From NCBI GenBank assembly GCA_963580285.1, contig OY757010.1:216300204-216364203 (forward strand): a DNA stretch of 64,000 nucleotides, given 5' to 3'. The notes under the pieces were generated by a model, which saw nothing but the letters and a program-made list of their open reading frames with translations, ran no database searches and had not been told where the DNA came from. Both the position numbers and the translations under genes were made by a program. The DNA is from Lucinisca nassula. Its lineage: Eukaryota; Mollusca; Bivalvia; Lucinida; Lucinidae. Every line of letters starts with the position of its first letter. Position 1 is the first letter of the stretch. Below are positions 23,311 through 34,479 of this stretch, piece after piece.

Positions 23311-23539
23311 CTACCAAGTTCTTGCTAAAGGGTGTTGACATAGTGGAGCCGTCAAACAAAGACGGCATTTTTTGCGGAATACTTAGTTAAAAGTGACGTG
23401 AAGACATCTTTGGTATAGGAGGTAATAAATTAGTGTTTTCAGCAAAGAAAGAAATGCGTTTGTTGACTAGTTTCGAAATGCTAAGTTTTTGTTCTTCAAG
23501 GCCTTTATACACCACATACTCTCGCTTACACTGTCGATT

Positions 23540-23690
23540 TAGGCAGGAGCTGTCATAGAGTCAGAGTCCGTAGCTGTCATAAAGTCAGTTGCCCGATCCG
23601 CCAGCGTGCAATTGAAGAGTAGAGGAAAGATATCAACCGTGATTTGGTTAACTACCAAGCATGCAGTTTGTGGTATATTATTTATATGTA
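23540..23690 (-). repeat. decayed retroelement R RT fragment
   Basis: GATATCAACCGTGATTTGGT and AACTACCAAGCATGCAG match the RT end (complement of NPITV / CMVV codons) seen at 60760-60800. Confidence 0.5.
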
Positions 23691-23838
23691 CACAATTTTT
23701 CAAATCAAAGAATAAATTGACGACATCGAGAGAGTATGACGTCCGACACGCCGGCTTGCAATTATGGAGAGAAACTAAGTTTTATACTGCTGTTGGGTAA
23801 ATTACCTTCTATACAACATGTTACTTTAATTTTCCTAC

Positions 23839-24266
23839 CTTACACACAACGTCAGTTTCAGCAACAGATGTACTCATGAATTGATTGATTGATTTGAGGT
23901 TTAACGTCCCCGTCAACACTATTTAGGTCATTTTGGAGACGCTGCTTCCAATTTCGTGGGACTTTTACCCGACATTGAGATGAAGTGACATCTCCATCCC
24001 TGCCGCCCAATAGAACCAATAGGGTTTATATGCATGGGCGGGCCGACTCGCATCAGTTTTCCTGGGCAAGCTTAGACCTTCCAAGCAGATAACCAGTACT
24101 AATGTGTGGTCGGTATCAACTCTGCGTGGAAGCATCGTGCAGCCCATATATTTCTTCAAGCCCCTATGGGCGGGGGCGTGATGTACTCATGAAAACAGCA
24201 GCATAGACCAGAAAACATCCTAGTAACAGTACGTTGTTTATATTCGGAGATGATAACTTCACTGCC
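23839..24266 (-). CDS. GABA-B-like receptor exon: TM2, split by a SINE insertion
   Basis: The acceptor (gcgttccaaag) precedes 24266 and the donor (gtaggaaaa) follows 23839. The first part (24266-24180) encodes KAVKLSSPNINN and the TM2 segment VLLLGCFLVYAAVFMSTS. The second part (23866-23839) encodes SVAETDVVCK, with the conserved TM3 disulfide cysteine. Between them lie a SINE-B (23881-24179) and the second copy of a 14-bp target duplication. Without the insert the exon is 115 nt, exactly the length needed to join TM1 (phase 2) to TM3 (phase 0). Read-through enters the SINE and hits TAG within a few codons (TCA CGC CCC CGC CCA TAG), which would truncate the receptor after TM2. All other recognised exons are open with good splice sites, so the insertion is probably recent or polymorphic. 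Confidence 0.92.
23881..24179 (-). repeat. SINE-B inserted in the TM2 exon
   Basis: Full 299-bp copy, head at the right (CACGCCCCCGCCCATAGGGG on the minus strand), tail at the left (AAATCAATCAATCAA). Flanked by perfect 14-bp direct repeats GATGTACTCATGAA at 23867-23880 and 24180-24193. Confidence 0.95.
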
Positions 24267-24269
24267 CTT

Positions 24270-25020
24270 TGGAACGCAAATATCAACAATGAAAAAAATA
24301 AAGGATTACCACAAGCCAGATTGTTGAAAAGACCACATGTACTACAAAGGAAATCGTAAGCATTTAAAAAATCTACGTTTAATGTTATTCATGTTTTATT
24401 ACCACATATGGTTTAAACATATTTATTCCGAGAAAAATAATAGTCGACATGCATATAATATATACATACAAATACAATCTCTGTGCAATATTTATTGTTA
24501 ATTCGAACCTACAGTAGGCATCAACAGAGAGGCATTTAGGGTAGACTAGTATCAAATCTGGTAAATGATGTTTACACACATCGAAGACCATAGATGTGAA
24601 ACAATAAATTCCATGTGGTGGGCATGAAAAGCAGGTAATCCATAATAATCAACGTAATAATAACAATAACAATAAAGCAACAATATCGTCTATCGAAAGC
24701 GAAACGAGGGCTTGCGTTTCGGATGGGTCGAGAGAAATATTCAATATATGAAAAAAACGCCGTCTTCCTTCTTACTTCTCCACGTGGATCTAGTAATTTA
24801 AAACTAATATTAGGTGCCCAATTAAAGTGCTGAAGATTAGCTGATGCGTTTGTCTTTTAAGTTTATACCTGTAACTTATGAACCCAAGTATATGCACGTA
24901 AACGCATATATATGCACACACATACATATAAGGAGTTGTATATAAGGCATAAGATTCGCAAGTTTCTTGTCAGCGCTTAGCATTTGTGGTTATAATGTTG
25001 AAGGCAAGAAAAGTATTCAA
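24270..25020. other. intron, no identified element
   Basis: AT-rich. Short open frames (for example 24385-24591 on the minus strand) lack splice sites and homology. Confidence 0.5.
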
Positions 25021-25024
25021 TGTT

Positions 25025-25256
25025 TAATTTTTGGTTTTGGTTTTAGGTTGACGGCCCTTCCAGATCACTTCACTAACATCGAGCCAATCCTTAATCAGAG
25101 GTGGGCGAAAATCGGAGTACCCACCAAACACTATGATCTTCCGTTGCCGCATTTGGCGTCTCACATGTACCCGAGCCAGGCTAGAACCACAAGGGTGAGA
25201 GCCCCAATGATTAAGAGTCAGAGCACTTATCCAGTAGGCCACGGAGTCCTGTTACT
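25025..25256 (-). repeat. SINE-E, full copy
   Basis: Head on the minus strand AGGACTCCGTGGCCTACTGG with ATAAGTGCTCTGACTC (A-box region) and a B-box-like GGTTCTAGCC. Body CGGAGGATCATAG-type, T-rich left end. Confidence 0.7.
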
Positions 25257-25757
25257 CAATGTTTGAAAAAAGTATTTTCGTATTTGAATCTGTTTGAGTC
25301 CCTTATATCCCTTAGAGCTGATAAAAATACTCTGCTATTTTCACCAATCGCAAGGGAACTATCGCCAAATAGCAGCACATCAATGGAAGCGTGATAGATA
25401 TGCGGAATGTTATCACCACATTGAAGGTAATTTTGCAAATGGAAAAAATGTATAATATATAATAGAGCGCATGAAACATGTGACATACGATGCACTTATT
25501 AGGATGTAGGTGATGTATACATCGTTTAAACAATGTTCACTAATGCAAATTTAAAATTTGAAATAGAATAGAAAGTACGCTGAGGACTCGATACAATTAT
25601 CTTACAACTCCCATGCAATACAAAGCATCCTTCTTTGCAAACGTGTTCCGCCATGATTAAATGTTGTTGAACTCTAATTATTATTATTATTATTGTTATT
25701 GTTATTATTATGCCGTAGCTTAACACAGCTATCCAGGACGAACACTCCACAATTGTC

Positions 25758-26052
25758 AGCGGCCCCGGCCCATCGGGCCTTGAAAAATAAATGGGCTGCA
25801 GGATGCTTCCATGCAGAGCTGAAACCGACTGCACACGAGTACTGAGAAACCGCTAAGAGGATCTAAGCTTGCCTATGCCAAGTCGGACCGTCCATGCTTA
25901 TAAACCCTGTTGGTTTAATTGGGCGACAGGGCTTGAGATGTCATTTCATTTTAATGTCGGGTAAAAGTCTCACAAAATTTGAAGCAACGTCTCCAAAATG
26001 ACCTGTACAGTGTTGACGGGGACGTTCATCCTCAAAACAAACAAACAAACAA
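25758..26052 (+). repeat. SINE-B copy
   Basis: Head CGGCCCCGGCCCATCGGGCC, tail GACGGGGACGTTCATCCTCA with AAACAAACAAACAAA. Confidence 0.85.
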
Positions 26053-26200
26053 ATCCACTCTTGGTGCCATTGGTAGGATGTAACCTTTGATTGTGGTTTT
26101 TCCTGTGCATCTGTTTCTATATTTTTACTGGTTAAAACACAAATATGTCCATTCAACCTGTATATTTCATTATAAGATAATGAATAACATACCAACTTAC

Positions 26201-26351
26201 TTATTCTGTCGAAACATGTAGCTGAAGACAAAACATCCGATAACAATCAGGAGTCCTATTCCAGTGCATGCCGTCATAGTCACAAATAGCCATTTTGGAA
26301 TAGTTATTTCTTCGTACTTCACATACGTAGAATCTCGTGGTATCTGGTTAT
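26201..26351 (-). CDS. GABA-B-like receptor exon: juxtamembrane stretch and TM1
   Basis: This 151-bp exon starts after acceptor tcaaatgtttag and ends at donor gtaagt (26195-26200). It encodes NQIPRDSTYVKYEEITIPKW, then the TM1 segment LFVTMTACTGIGLLIVIGCF and VFSYMFRQNK. The IP.D.T....E..I....LF pattern just before TM1 is typical of GABA-B receptors. The phase (2 nt in, 2 nt out) fits the flanking exons: the split codon G|AT gives Asp and AA|G gives Lys. A decayed duplicate of this exon lies about 270 bp upstream in gene orientation. Confidence 0.93.
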
Positions 26352-26508
26352 CTAAACATTTGAATGCGTATTTCGAAACTTCAATGAAGGTATAAACATT
26401 ACCAATTCAGTTTTATAGCTTGTAACTTTAGTGTTCCTGATTTTACCTTGATATTAATTTACTTTCATGCTATTTTTAATTTATATGTTTTTGTATGTAT
26501 AAATGTTA

Positions 26509-27045
26509 TATCCGATAACAATCAGGAGTCATATTCCAGTGCATGGCGTCAAAGTCATATATAGCCACTTCGGAATAGTTATTTCTTGGCACTTGACATA
26601 ATGTAGAAACTCGAGTTTTTTGTGTTTGTTTTTGTTTTCGTTTTTAATGGAGTTTAACGGCCCAATCAACACTATCCAATGTCATTTTGGAGCCGGTCAG
26701 TTTACCTATCCATCCTTTTCCTGGGCAGACTTATACGTATGTGGTTAATCACTACAGTGCACATTCGTTTGTCAGAAACTGACAACTGCTCTTCTTGAAT
26801 CAGCGGAAAGGAGAGAATGATCGTAGAAAAGATTTCATGATCAACCTCCCCGAAAGAATGTTGCCGACCCCGGCAGGTATCGAACCCGCGTCCTCCTTAT
26901 CACCAGTCAGATGCGCATCCGACTGAGCTACCAAGGCTGGAGGAATCTGGTGGTATCTGGTTGTCAAAACATATGAATGCGTATTTTGAACTTTTAGTGC
27001 GTATAAACTTTATCAAATCACACTTATAGATTTTTACGTCGGTAC
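26509..27045 (-). pseudogene. decayed tandem duplicate of the TM1 exon, split by a SINE
   Basis: Segments 26509-26611 and 26942-27045 align with the TM1 exon and its flanks (26237-26410), including the ATTCC.GTGCATG.CGTCA run. The duplicate cannot be spliced as an exon. The acceptor AG has become TG, the donor end is replaced by unrelated sequence, a TGA interrupts the TM1 frame (GGA ATA TGA), and a ~330-bp SINE-A separates the halves. It may be a former alternative TM1 exon or a simple local duplication. Confidence 0.8.
26612..26941 (-). repeat. SINE-A inside the TM1 pseudo-exon
   Basis: Complete copy, tail at the left (T-rich, GTTTAACGGCCCAATCAACA), head at the right with CGAACCCGCG (B box complement) and GAGCTACCAAGGC. 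Confidence 0.85.
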
Positions 27046-27344
27046 ACCTGCGAGTTATGGTCAGATGTGACCGATCGCAGTATAAGTAGAAAGAAAGAAA
27101 ACCGAGCCAAGAATTTACTTTTATGCTATTTTTTTTTCATTTATTTATATGTATATCGACGATGATCTATGACTATTACGTACCACCAGTAAATCATCAG
27201 CAAGAAGTTATGTTTTTTATTTCCTAAGAGATCATAGGGTTAAGTCCGGGTCTTGAATCTTCAAATGTTGTCTAGACATGGCTGACACTTTTGCAAAGAG
27301 TTCACGCCCTTACTAAATGTCGTGCTGCTTTTATTTTAATTAAT

Positions 27345-27500
27345 GTCAGCTGGTGCATGATGCTCTGTGTCAGTTCGGCTCAAGCTCGAGTCCAACTGGT
27401 GGCTTTCTTTTGCTTCAGCATTTCCGTTATTTCATGATGTCGAGTCAGCATTGTGGTTTCATCTCTGTATTTGTTTGTTTTTAATGTTCTCGCAGATGTT
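27345..27500 (+). repeat. retroelement R, internal tail fragment
   Basis: GGTGCATGATGCTCTGTGTC and CGAGTCCAACTGGTGGC match the region just after the RT stop at 56700-56800. Confidence 0.6.
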
Positions 27501-27596
27501 ATCAGTATTCTCTAAACGAATATGTTTGTCAATGATCTTGTATTTTTAAAACTATTTGAGTTTTAACGTACAATAGAATTAAAGAAAGTGGTTTAC

Positions 27597-27683
27597 CTTT
27601 CCACTTTAATGAATCTTTTATCCATTCAAACCGCCTAATATCTTCGTCCATTATATATGTGCCAACCATTTCTCGTTTCGAAT
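27597..27683 (-). CDS. GABA-B-like receptor exon: end of ligand-binding lobe 2
   Basis: This 87-bp exon has acceptor ttttgttttag and donor gtaaacc. With the split codon from the previous exon it begins DSKREMVGTYIMDEDIRRFE and ends WIKDSLKWK. It corresponds to the DSREVKVGEY stretch and the following helix of GABA-B receptors, just before the juxtamembrane exon. Phases are 2 nt in and 1 nt out, matching both neighbours. Confidence 0.9.
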
Positions 27684-27689
27684 CTAAAA

Positions 27690-28540
27690 CAAAACACTTG
27701 GTTTTCAAATGCAACGCTCATGTTTATCTCCTAATTTTCCAAATAAGCGGTTGGATAAAAAGTAATGAAAATAGGTTACATCATCAATTAAACCCGTTTC
27801 TAATGGCAGGTAAAATTTATGAGAACAACAAAGAATATTGCTATTATACGTTACTGAACAAAACCTAGAAACACAGAGCCACTGACAGAAGAGAAGAGAC
27901 GTACATGACATGAAAACACACACACGAAAACGCACAGCATTACAACAGGTGCAAGCCAACTTCTAACACGTAATATACCGCAAACGAAAAACCTTTCGGA
28001 GTCGGCCGGTAAAAATTTCTTCGGCTTTAACTCGGAAGTTGGGGAATAATAAATATTCGCACTCAGTTCCAAGGACGGCTCGTGTATCAATAAAATAACC
28101 ATTTTATCCGCACAACGTTGAGTCATGATAGAAACACACAGTGTATATCAACTATGCATAAATCATAATGGCCATAAGGCCGGGGTGTTGTGTTGTAATT
28201 CTATGTAACCCATTGCAAGTGACTGTCCATTTCTCGTCCTGTCATAAGTGTTGCCGTTAAGATTAAACATAGTGTATTGCAATAAAGCACAAAGGGATTG
28301 GACATTACAACATTAGACAGTCCCCTCACTACAACAACATAATGAATAGTTTCAATGGTACAATGGTTGATGCAATTAGTTTAATATTCATAAACTTGTG
28401 TTTTCTGAAGGTTGTTTTATCCACGCAATCCATCAAACATTCTTCCTCTCATATTGCCGCTGTTGTATTTGGCATTGAATATACCGGCGAGAAAAAGAGA
28501 GCTCGCTGCCGCGCATTCTGTTGCATAATTTTGTTCTTTG
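27690..28540. other. intron, no identified element
   Basis: A minus-strand frame at 27851-28126 starts in plausible codons but has no splice sites and no recognised family. Confidence 0.4.
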
Positions 28541-28545
28541 TACAC

Positions 28546-28606
28546 CATCACGAAAACACGCCTAAATAATTTAGAAAACCTTGAACCCCACTTTTGTATA
28601 GTAAAT
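28546..28606. mobile_element. MITE family M, left end only
   Basis: CATCACGAAAACACGCCTAA and ACCTTGAACCCCACTTTTGT, cut off at a retroelement R 3' end. Confidence 0.75.
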
Positions 28607-28722
28607 TAGAAGTGAAGGCAATGATTAGGAATCGATACAATTAACCCACAACTCCAATCAGAGACACCAAAGGGAAAGAAACACAAACATGAAACAACAG
28701 ACTGTAATGGAAACATGAATGA
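28607..28722 (-). repeat. retroelement R, 3' fragment
   Basis: Begins TTAGAAGTGAAGGCAATGAT. It interrupts a MITE family M copy. Confidence 0.75.
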
Positions 28723-29362
28723 CGTCATAAAGGAAATTCTAAAAAGCTCCTATAGGAGGCGGTTTAACTAATACCCACGGTCCTCGGTATAAAGTAGGGT
28801 AATTGCCTGCGACCGACGGTTATTGATAACGTGACTGACACTGACTATATACAATCCAAAGTACTATCCCTAGGTACAGGTTATTTATAGCAGCGCTATT
28901 CTTCTCCGTGTAACACCAGAGCGCCGTGTAAAAGGTAAAAACAGGACCGTGCGCGTGTACTTGGGTTACCAAAAGACCCAAAATTACTGACTACAGAAGC
29001 TTCCCACCTGCTTTTGTCTTTGTCACTATCGCTTGTTATCTACAAAATCTATATACCGTTTATATGAAGCAGCGCTAGTCTTTCCTATGGGACGTCAGGG
29101 CATTGCATACAAAGTAAAATCTGGACTGCACGCGTGAAGTTGGGCAGTGGAGTGATCCAGATCAGGCACGTGTGATTAGGTCTTCTCTGCTTGCTTACAA
29201 GTTACAATACTCGGATTCGAGGATACAACTTACATAAAACAGTTTTACGTTTCATATCAGTACTAAATTCCTAGCGTTCACTCAGGGTCAGTGATTTAGA
29301 CAAGATTTCGACAATCTTTAAGTGTCCATTGAACTACTGGTAGTATTGGTAACGTTAACGTC

Positions 29363-29421
<59 letters not shown>

Positions 29422-30240
29422 CCTGTATAAGCACACTAAGGAAAAGTTGTTTCAATTTTTTTTCGCAAACCTTATGATAAAAACTTTGTGTGAAGTTGCC
29501 AAGTTGTCATATAATCATTTCGACGCTTACCGATAAACCTCGGCGCTGTTAGTGAATACAAGTATGCCTACAACTTCATAGCCAAACTGCATAAACGGAG
29601 CCACACTACATAAACGGAGCCAGACGTGTTTTGAGCAAATATCCTGTGATTTCATACAGAGACACGTCGGTGGACATTTGGTTAATTAATTATTAACCAC
29701 CCTGACACACCTAAACAGCAACGCTCAACAAAACACTTCGAATGAATAATCTGTTTAAAAGGAAAATCAAATGTCTTTTTTCGCCTTCTGCAACGTTTCA
29801 CAATGTGTGTCCTCTTGGACGAACTAGTTTTTGAGACAATCCCGAGAGTTTTGCTCAATATCTTTTGCTTTCCCCAAACCTATAGCAGTCGAATAGCATT
29901 CCGTTATTCTTGACAATACCATTCAAAGAAGAAAGCGAAATGAAAATACGAAACACCTACCTGTCGAATCTTAAAAAACGGCTGTTGTCTAGCTACAACT
30001 TCCGAGCCGCACGTGATCCGGAAGTTCCACTTAAGATTTTAAGTGCGAGCCAGCGGCTCCGCTTATTTAGTAGATACACCGTGCTATTGCAACAATATAA
30101 ACTATAGTCTTCCGAAACCTATATCTTATATAAAACGCGGTATCACCTTTAACCTCAAGAATTTCAAATAAGTCAGGTACATTTAAACAAGTTTTTAAGA
30201 AACTGATAGTCCTCACCTGACATATTCTCTTCAGTCTCTG
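28723..30240. other. intron with a GA microsatellite, otherwise nothing recognised
   Basis: (GA)27 occupies 29365-29418. The rest is unique-looking intronic sequence. Confidence 0.6.
29365..29418. repeat. (GA)n microsatellite
   Basis: Uninterrupted dinucleotide run of 54 bp. Confidence 0.97.
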
Positions 30241-30245
30241 AAACA

Positions 30246-30380
30246 GTAACTGTCCTTTTGGCTTTCCGCTATTGATGTTTCCGTCAGGGTCTAGTTATTT
30301 AATGTCTGTTTCTTTCCCTCTGAAGGGAGGTGTCGGTTAATTGTATCGATTCCTGATAACTGCCTTCACTTCTATTTTAC
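30246..30380 (+). repeat. retroelement R, 3' fragment
   Basis: From TAACTGTCCTTTTGGCTTTC to TATCGATTCCTGATAACTGC and CTTCACTTCTATTTTAC. Confidence 0.8.
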
Positions 30381-30432
30381 ATAAAACCCGAAGGGAATAC
30401 AAATACTGCTAGAAACGCAAGACGGACCTTAC

Positions 30433-30597
30433 CCTGTATCCTTTCGATCTTTATATTTTTGTTTACGGGAGCAGCTCCACCGCCATAGGAAACGCGTCCG
30501 CTGATTCCAGTGAGAGATATGTTATTCAGGCAGGACAGAATAATATCATTGATATCAGAGTCTTGGTAGGTGAACTCATCGAGATGCTTACGATGAC
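30433..30597 (-). CDS. GABA-B-like receptor exon: ligand-binding lobe
   Basis: This 165-bp exon lies between acceptor tataatttccag and donor gtaaggtcc. It encodes HRKHLDEFTYQDSDINDIIL, SCLNNISLTGISGRVSYGGG and AAPVNKNIKIERIQ. The order F.Y.D..i..iiL.....I...G.sG.V.....G matches the GABA-B segment DFNYTDHTLGRIIL...GVTGQVVF. The last codon completes as Asp with the next exon (RIQ-D-SKRE), as in GABBR2 (QFQDSRE). Confidence 0.92.
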
Positions 30598-30767
30598 CTG
30601 GAAATTATAGCAAAAACGTTTTGTGGGCAATGTAATAAACTTAATTGTGCATAAAATGCTAAACCAATGGCATCGTTATTTGACGCTCTGCATGCTGAGT
30701 ATTTTTTTCAGCAGGCGACATTTTGAAATATTTTTTCTTATTTCAAAGAGAGGAAGATTGTGGCAAT

Positions 30768-31030
30768 GGAGCGTGGTAGCTCAGTGGTTAGTGCACTTAC
30801 CACTGATGCTAGAGGCCCGAGTGCGATTCCCGGCAGCGGTTGTAATATTGTCGTGTCCGAACATGCTCCACTGCAATCATTTGCAGGGATGAATGCCACA
30901 AGTGCACTGTCCTTCGGATCGGAACGTTAACTGGAGACCCCCTGTGCATGGAAAACCATCCCCTGCGCAGGTTAAGGATCCCTACCATAACTACATGATT
31001 ACTGTGTAGACTTTCATCTTGCATACCTGG
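30768..31030 (+). repeat. SINE-D copy
   Basis: Head ATGGAGCGTGGTAGCTCAGT (A box TAGCTCAGTGGTTAG), B box GAGTGCGATTCCC, body CATTTGCAGGGATGAATGCC. Confidence 0.85.
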
Positions 31031-31237
31031 AGTCTATGTAATGTAGAGACAATTTGCATGAAATGTCAAATCCTGTTTTGCAGGAGACAATTAGCATGAA
31101 ATGTCCAATCTTGTTTTCTGAGAAAACACAAAAGGTTTCAAAAATTTATCGTCTCCTGAAATAGCTCGAGAGTGATAAATATTAAGGTCTAAGTATAGCC
31201 AATCCTCTGGAAGACAATAACAATCCCTCTGACTGTT

Positions 31238-31485
31238 CATTACGAAATCACGCCTCTACAAATAAATTGTAAATTTTACCGCTGAAAAAAAAACACGAAA
31301 ATTTTAAGATGAAAAATTGTGATAATTTATTTCTTTCTACTCAAAATATAGATTGGGCTACTCGTTAGATGCGGTTCTAACGAGCTCCCACAATCTATGA
31401 TTAAGAGCAAAAATAAGGTCAACCCCTGTAAACCCCAGTTTCACTATCAAGGGGATCAAAATTATATTGGCGTGTTTTCGTGATG
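31238..31485. mobile_element. MITE family M copy
   Basis: Ends CATTACGAAATCACGCCT and GGCGTGTTTTCGTGATG. Shortened central hairpin ATAGATTGGGCTACTCGTTA. Confidence 0.85.
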
Positions 31486-31574
31486 TTATTTTCCATAGTA
31501 CGTCAATATACTTCTTTTCTGACCTTTAGATATTTCTCAAAACGTCTATCACCTTAGCTAACTAGTAAGGAAAG

Positions 31575-31725
31575 GTCACTCAAGAAAGGCCGCAAAAAAC
31601 AGCCATCTCAAGTTACCTACAGAAAGTGAGTGACATGGAGGCACACACAATGAACCAACGGCATAAAACCAATAAACGAATAAGACACTGCCAAAGAACG
31701 ACCGCCTTAGGACGATCAGTAGAAG
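31575..31725 (-). repeat. dispersed repeat family Q copy
   Basis: GAAAGGCCGCAAAAAACAGC, AGTTACCTACAGAAAGTGAG and GAACGACCGCCTTAGGACG parallel 2540-2800. Confidence 0.55.
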
Positions 31726-31726
31726 T

Positions 31727-31805
31727 TATCCCTGTAAACCCCAATTTTACCATATAAAAGTGGGGTTCAAGGGGGTCAAACTTATGTAGGCGTGTTTTCG
31801 TTATG
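31727..31805. mobile_element. MITE family M, one end
   Basis: CCTGTAAACCCCAATTTTAC to GTAGGCGTGTTTTCGTTATG. Confidence 0.75.
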
Positions 31806-32280
31806 ACTTGCGTTGTTTTTTTTTTTTTTTTTGTTGTTTTTTTTCGAGATTCTAAACAAACATTTATCGATATTATTCCGATTAATGAAAATAACGACAA
31901 CAACTAAGTAAATTATTTTAAACTGTTTAAGAGGAATGGGAACAACTGGTAGATTTTTCCGTCATTTTTTAAAGGGTGACAACCAACTTTCGGGATTTCC
32001 TGTTTGCTTTTCTATAAACCCTGTCCACTATAAAAGGGGTCTACTTTTAAAGGAAAGAATTTGCTACTCAAGAGTAAATGCTCTCGTTTAAGAGTTGTTT
32101 CATATTGACATAGTAACCTCCCATGAAGGCGTTCCCATTTCCCTTAATGGGTAGTTATATGTTTCAGTCAGTGCCAGTGCCAAAATGGAAAAAGAGGTAG
32201 GTTTTGGTGTAATGCAGCGAGCAAAGATATTTCACAACATTTTTTTAAAAATGCCAGAGCTAATTTCCTTAGCAGCTATT

Positions 32281-32567
32281 CATCACGAAAACACGCCTAT
32301 ATAATTCTGACCCCCTTGAACCCCACTTTTATATAGTTAAACTGGAGCTGACATGGGGCAAACCTTATTTTTTCTTATTTCTGCTCTAAAATATAGATTG
32401 TGGGTACTAACGATATTTCGGCTCTAAAATATAGATTGTGGGTACTCGTTAGTACCAACAATCTATATTTTGAGCAGAAATAAGAAAACAATCACAAATT
32501 TTCACCTTAATTTTTTTTTTCGGCGTTAAAGTTTACAATGTATTTGTATAGGCGTGTTTTCGTAATG
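32281..32567. mobile_element. MITE family M, complete copy
   Basis: CATCACGAAAACACGCCTAT on the left, ATAGGCGTGTTTTCGTAATG on the right. The central hairpin arm ATAGATTGTGGGTACT is partly duplicated. Confidence 0.87.
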
Positions 32568-32569
32568 TC

Positions 32570-33460
32570 GCGACTTTACGGTAGACCATAATACTATGTT
32601 CGTCCTCGTAATTTCAATAATGACGTATTGAGTTCATTTTGAAGATTTTTATAGAGTCCCGCTTGCAGAAAGACAATAAAAGTACTATTGTTATCGAAAT
32701 ATTTCTTTATTAATCTAGCCGTAAATGTATTTGTTCGATAACTACAGGCTGGGTAACTCTTTTCGAGCTTTAGTATCAGTTTCGCCCACATTATGAGTCG
32801 TATCAAAACTTTCAGACACTGGCCTAATTTTGCCAGTGTCAATACTTGTGTCATGATATATTAAGCAAACAAGACCAAAGATTTACTTTTTCTGATCACT
32901 AGTTGTTAATAAGATTCAATACTGACTTTATCAGGTTTTTCGGTGGACTCAAATCTGATCTACAGTCACCCAGCCATGAGTCAGTGAGCTGTTATGGCAA
33001 ACGACAATCAAACAACTGGCCTTAAAAACGGTTCTGAATTGGGACTGTACACCGTTTATTTAACCTTCAAATCCCTGTTCTGTAAGCAAACAGTGGGCAC
33101 CTAAATGCCGCATCTGATCTGGATCTGCACTGCTGCTAACAAACACAACCTGTTATGTATCACTGGCACAGTGACGAGAATAGCATGGCTATGTTCGACA
33201 AATCAAACATCCCCTTGTTTTCCTAAAATTCACCGATAGTCGCGTGGACATCAGCAACGAAAAGCTACAGTGTCGGGTAAAGGTCTTGTTTCGAGAATAT
33301 CGCAGAAGTTCTGAACCATGTGTCATAACCCAAGTCGTACCAGTTCTTGGAAAGTGGACTTACCTTTGTCAAACCAATTCAACTTATACAAAGATGCTTT
33401 CTTTCTATTTACATTGCCAAAAGAAGAGCACCATTGGTAATTTCAAAGATAATTTTTTCT
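32570..33460. other. intron, no identified element
   Basis: An 80-bp block (about 33237-33310) recurs inverted at about 34880-34960 (CACTGTAGCTTTTCGTTG). No coding evidence. Confidence 0.45.
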
Positions 33461-33469
33461 GATTTGCTT

Positions 33470-33540
33470 TAAGTTATATATTGTGGAAACTTGTTAGAAT
33501 CGCATCATCAAGGTGGTTCTAAAAAGTACCCACAACATAT
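33470..33540. mobile_element. MITE family M, hairpin remnant
   Basis: ATATTGTGGAAACTTGTTAG and GGTGGTTCTAAAAAGTACCC are degenerate arms of the family hairpin. Confidence 0.55.
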
Positions 33541-34012
33541 GCTTCTACCAAGAAATATGGAAAGTTATCCTTTTATCATTTTTGTTGAGCTATTTAATTT
33601 ATACAGCTTTTCCCTCGTTCCTGTATTAACCCATTCAGTACCAGAAACCCCTAAAGGGGTACCTTGGCAAACAGTGCATGCCCATATCAGACTCCACAGA
33701 CCGCGGGGTCTAATTAGGGCCTCCACTATTTGCAGAAAATTGGATAATTTTCCTAATAAATTTTGATGAAAACACAACCTGACACCCCTAAATTTTGAAA
33801 TGGACTCCTGCTATAAATAATAATAATAATAATAATAATAACAACAATAAAGTCTTTATTTCAAGAGGGTAACACAATTAGAACAATAACGATTCCATTT
33901 GCTACAAAAAGGGTTAAACCATACCTTTGCAGATTTCATGCAGTATAGTGAAATGATTTAATACATTTAACTAATGGCCTAATTGGTTGATACTTTATTT
34001 ATCTAAATAGGC

Positions 34013-34312
34013 GCCGGCCTCGGTAGCTCAGACTGGTGATCAGAAGGATGCGGGTTCGATATCTGCTGGGGTCAGCAACATCCTTTCGTGGAGGTTGATC
34101 ATGAAATCTTTTCTACAGTCTTTCCCTCCCTTCCGCGGATTCAAGAAGGACAGTTATCAGTATCTCACGAAAGAATGGGCACTGTACTGGTTAACTGCTT
34201 ACGCATAAGCCTGCCCAGGAAAAGTGTGGATAGGTAAACTGACCGGCTCAAAATGACCTAAACAGTGTTGATAGGGCCGTTAAACCCCCATAACAAACAC
34301 AACAAACAAAAT
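34013..34312 (+). repeat. SINE-A copy
   Basis: Head GCCGGCCTCGGTAGCTCAGA with a deletion before the B box GGGTTCGATATC. Tail GGGCCGTTAAACCCCCATAA with AACAAACACAACAAAC. Confidence 0.88.
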
Positions 34313-34323
34313 TAAACTATATA

Positions 34324-34475
34324 GAAGCCACTTTGTTGTAGTGAGTTGCTACTCGTACTATCATCCGGAGGTCTTGTGTTGGATCCCGGGCTTCTCCAGA
34401 CTTTCGAACGAGTCTTTAAACCGAGGTCCCGTCTACGTATGACCTCAGTTGTTGGTTGTACGTGAAACTCAAACT
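34324..34475 (+). repeat. SINE-C, diverged copy
   Basis: GGATCCCGGGCTTCTCCAGA, CGAGTCTTTAAACCGAGGTC, GTATGACCTCAGTTGTTGG. Confidence 0.75.
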
Positions 34476-34479
34476 CATA

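Noticed and set aside
25256..25495. Minus-strand frame with LLFGDSSLAIGENSR, at first a candidate TM2 exon
   Set aside because: No acceptor fits the required phase, no good donor follows, and the genuine TM2 exon with KLSSPNINN was found at 23839-24266.
27851..28126. Minus-strand frame of 91 codons as an exon
   Set aside because: No splice borders, no match to the receptor, and it overlaps ordinary intronic sequence.
33350..33400. Mini-exon (KKASLYKLNWFDK) with AG/GT borders, minus strand
   Set aside because: Required phase gives a stop and there is no homology to the receptor.
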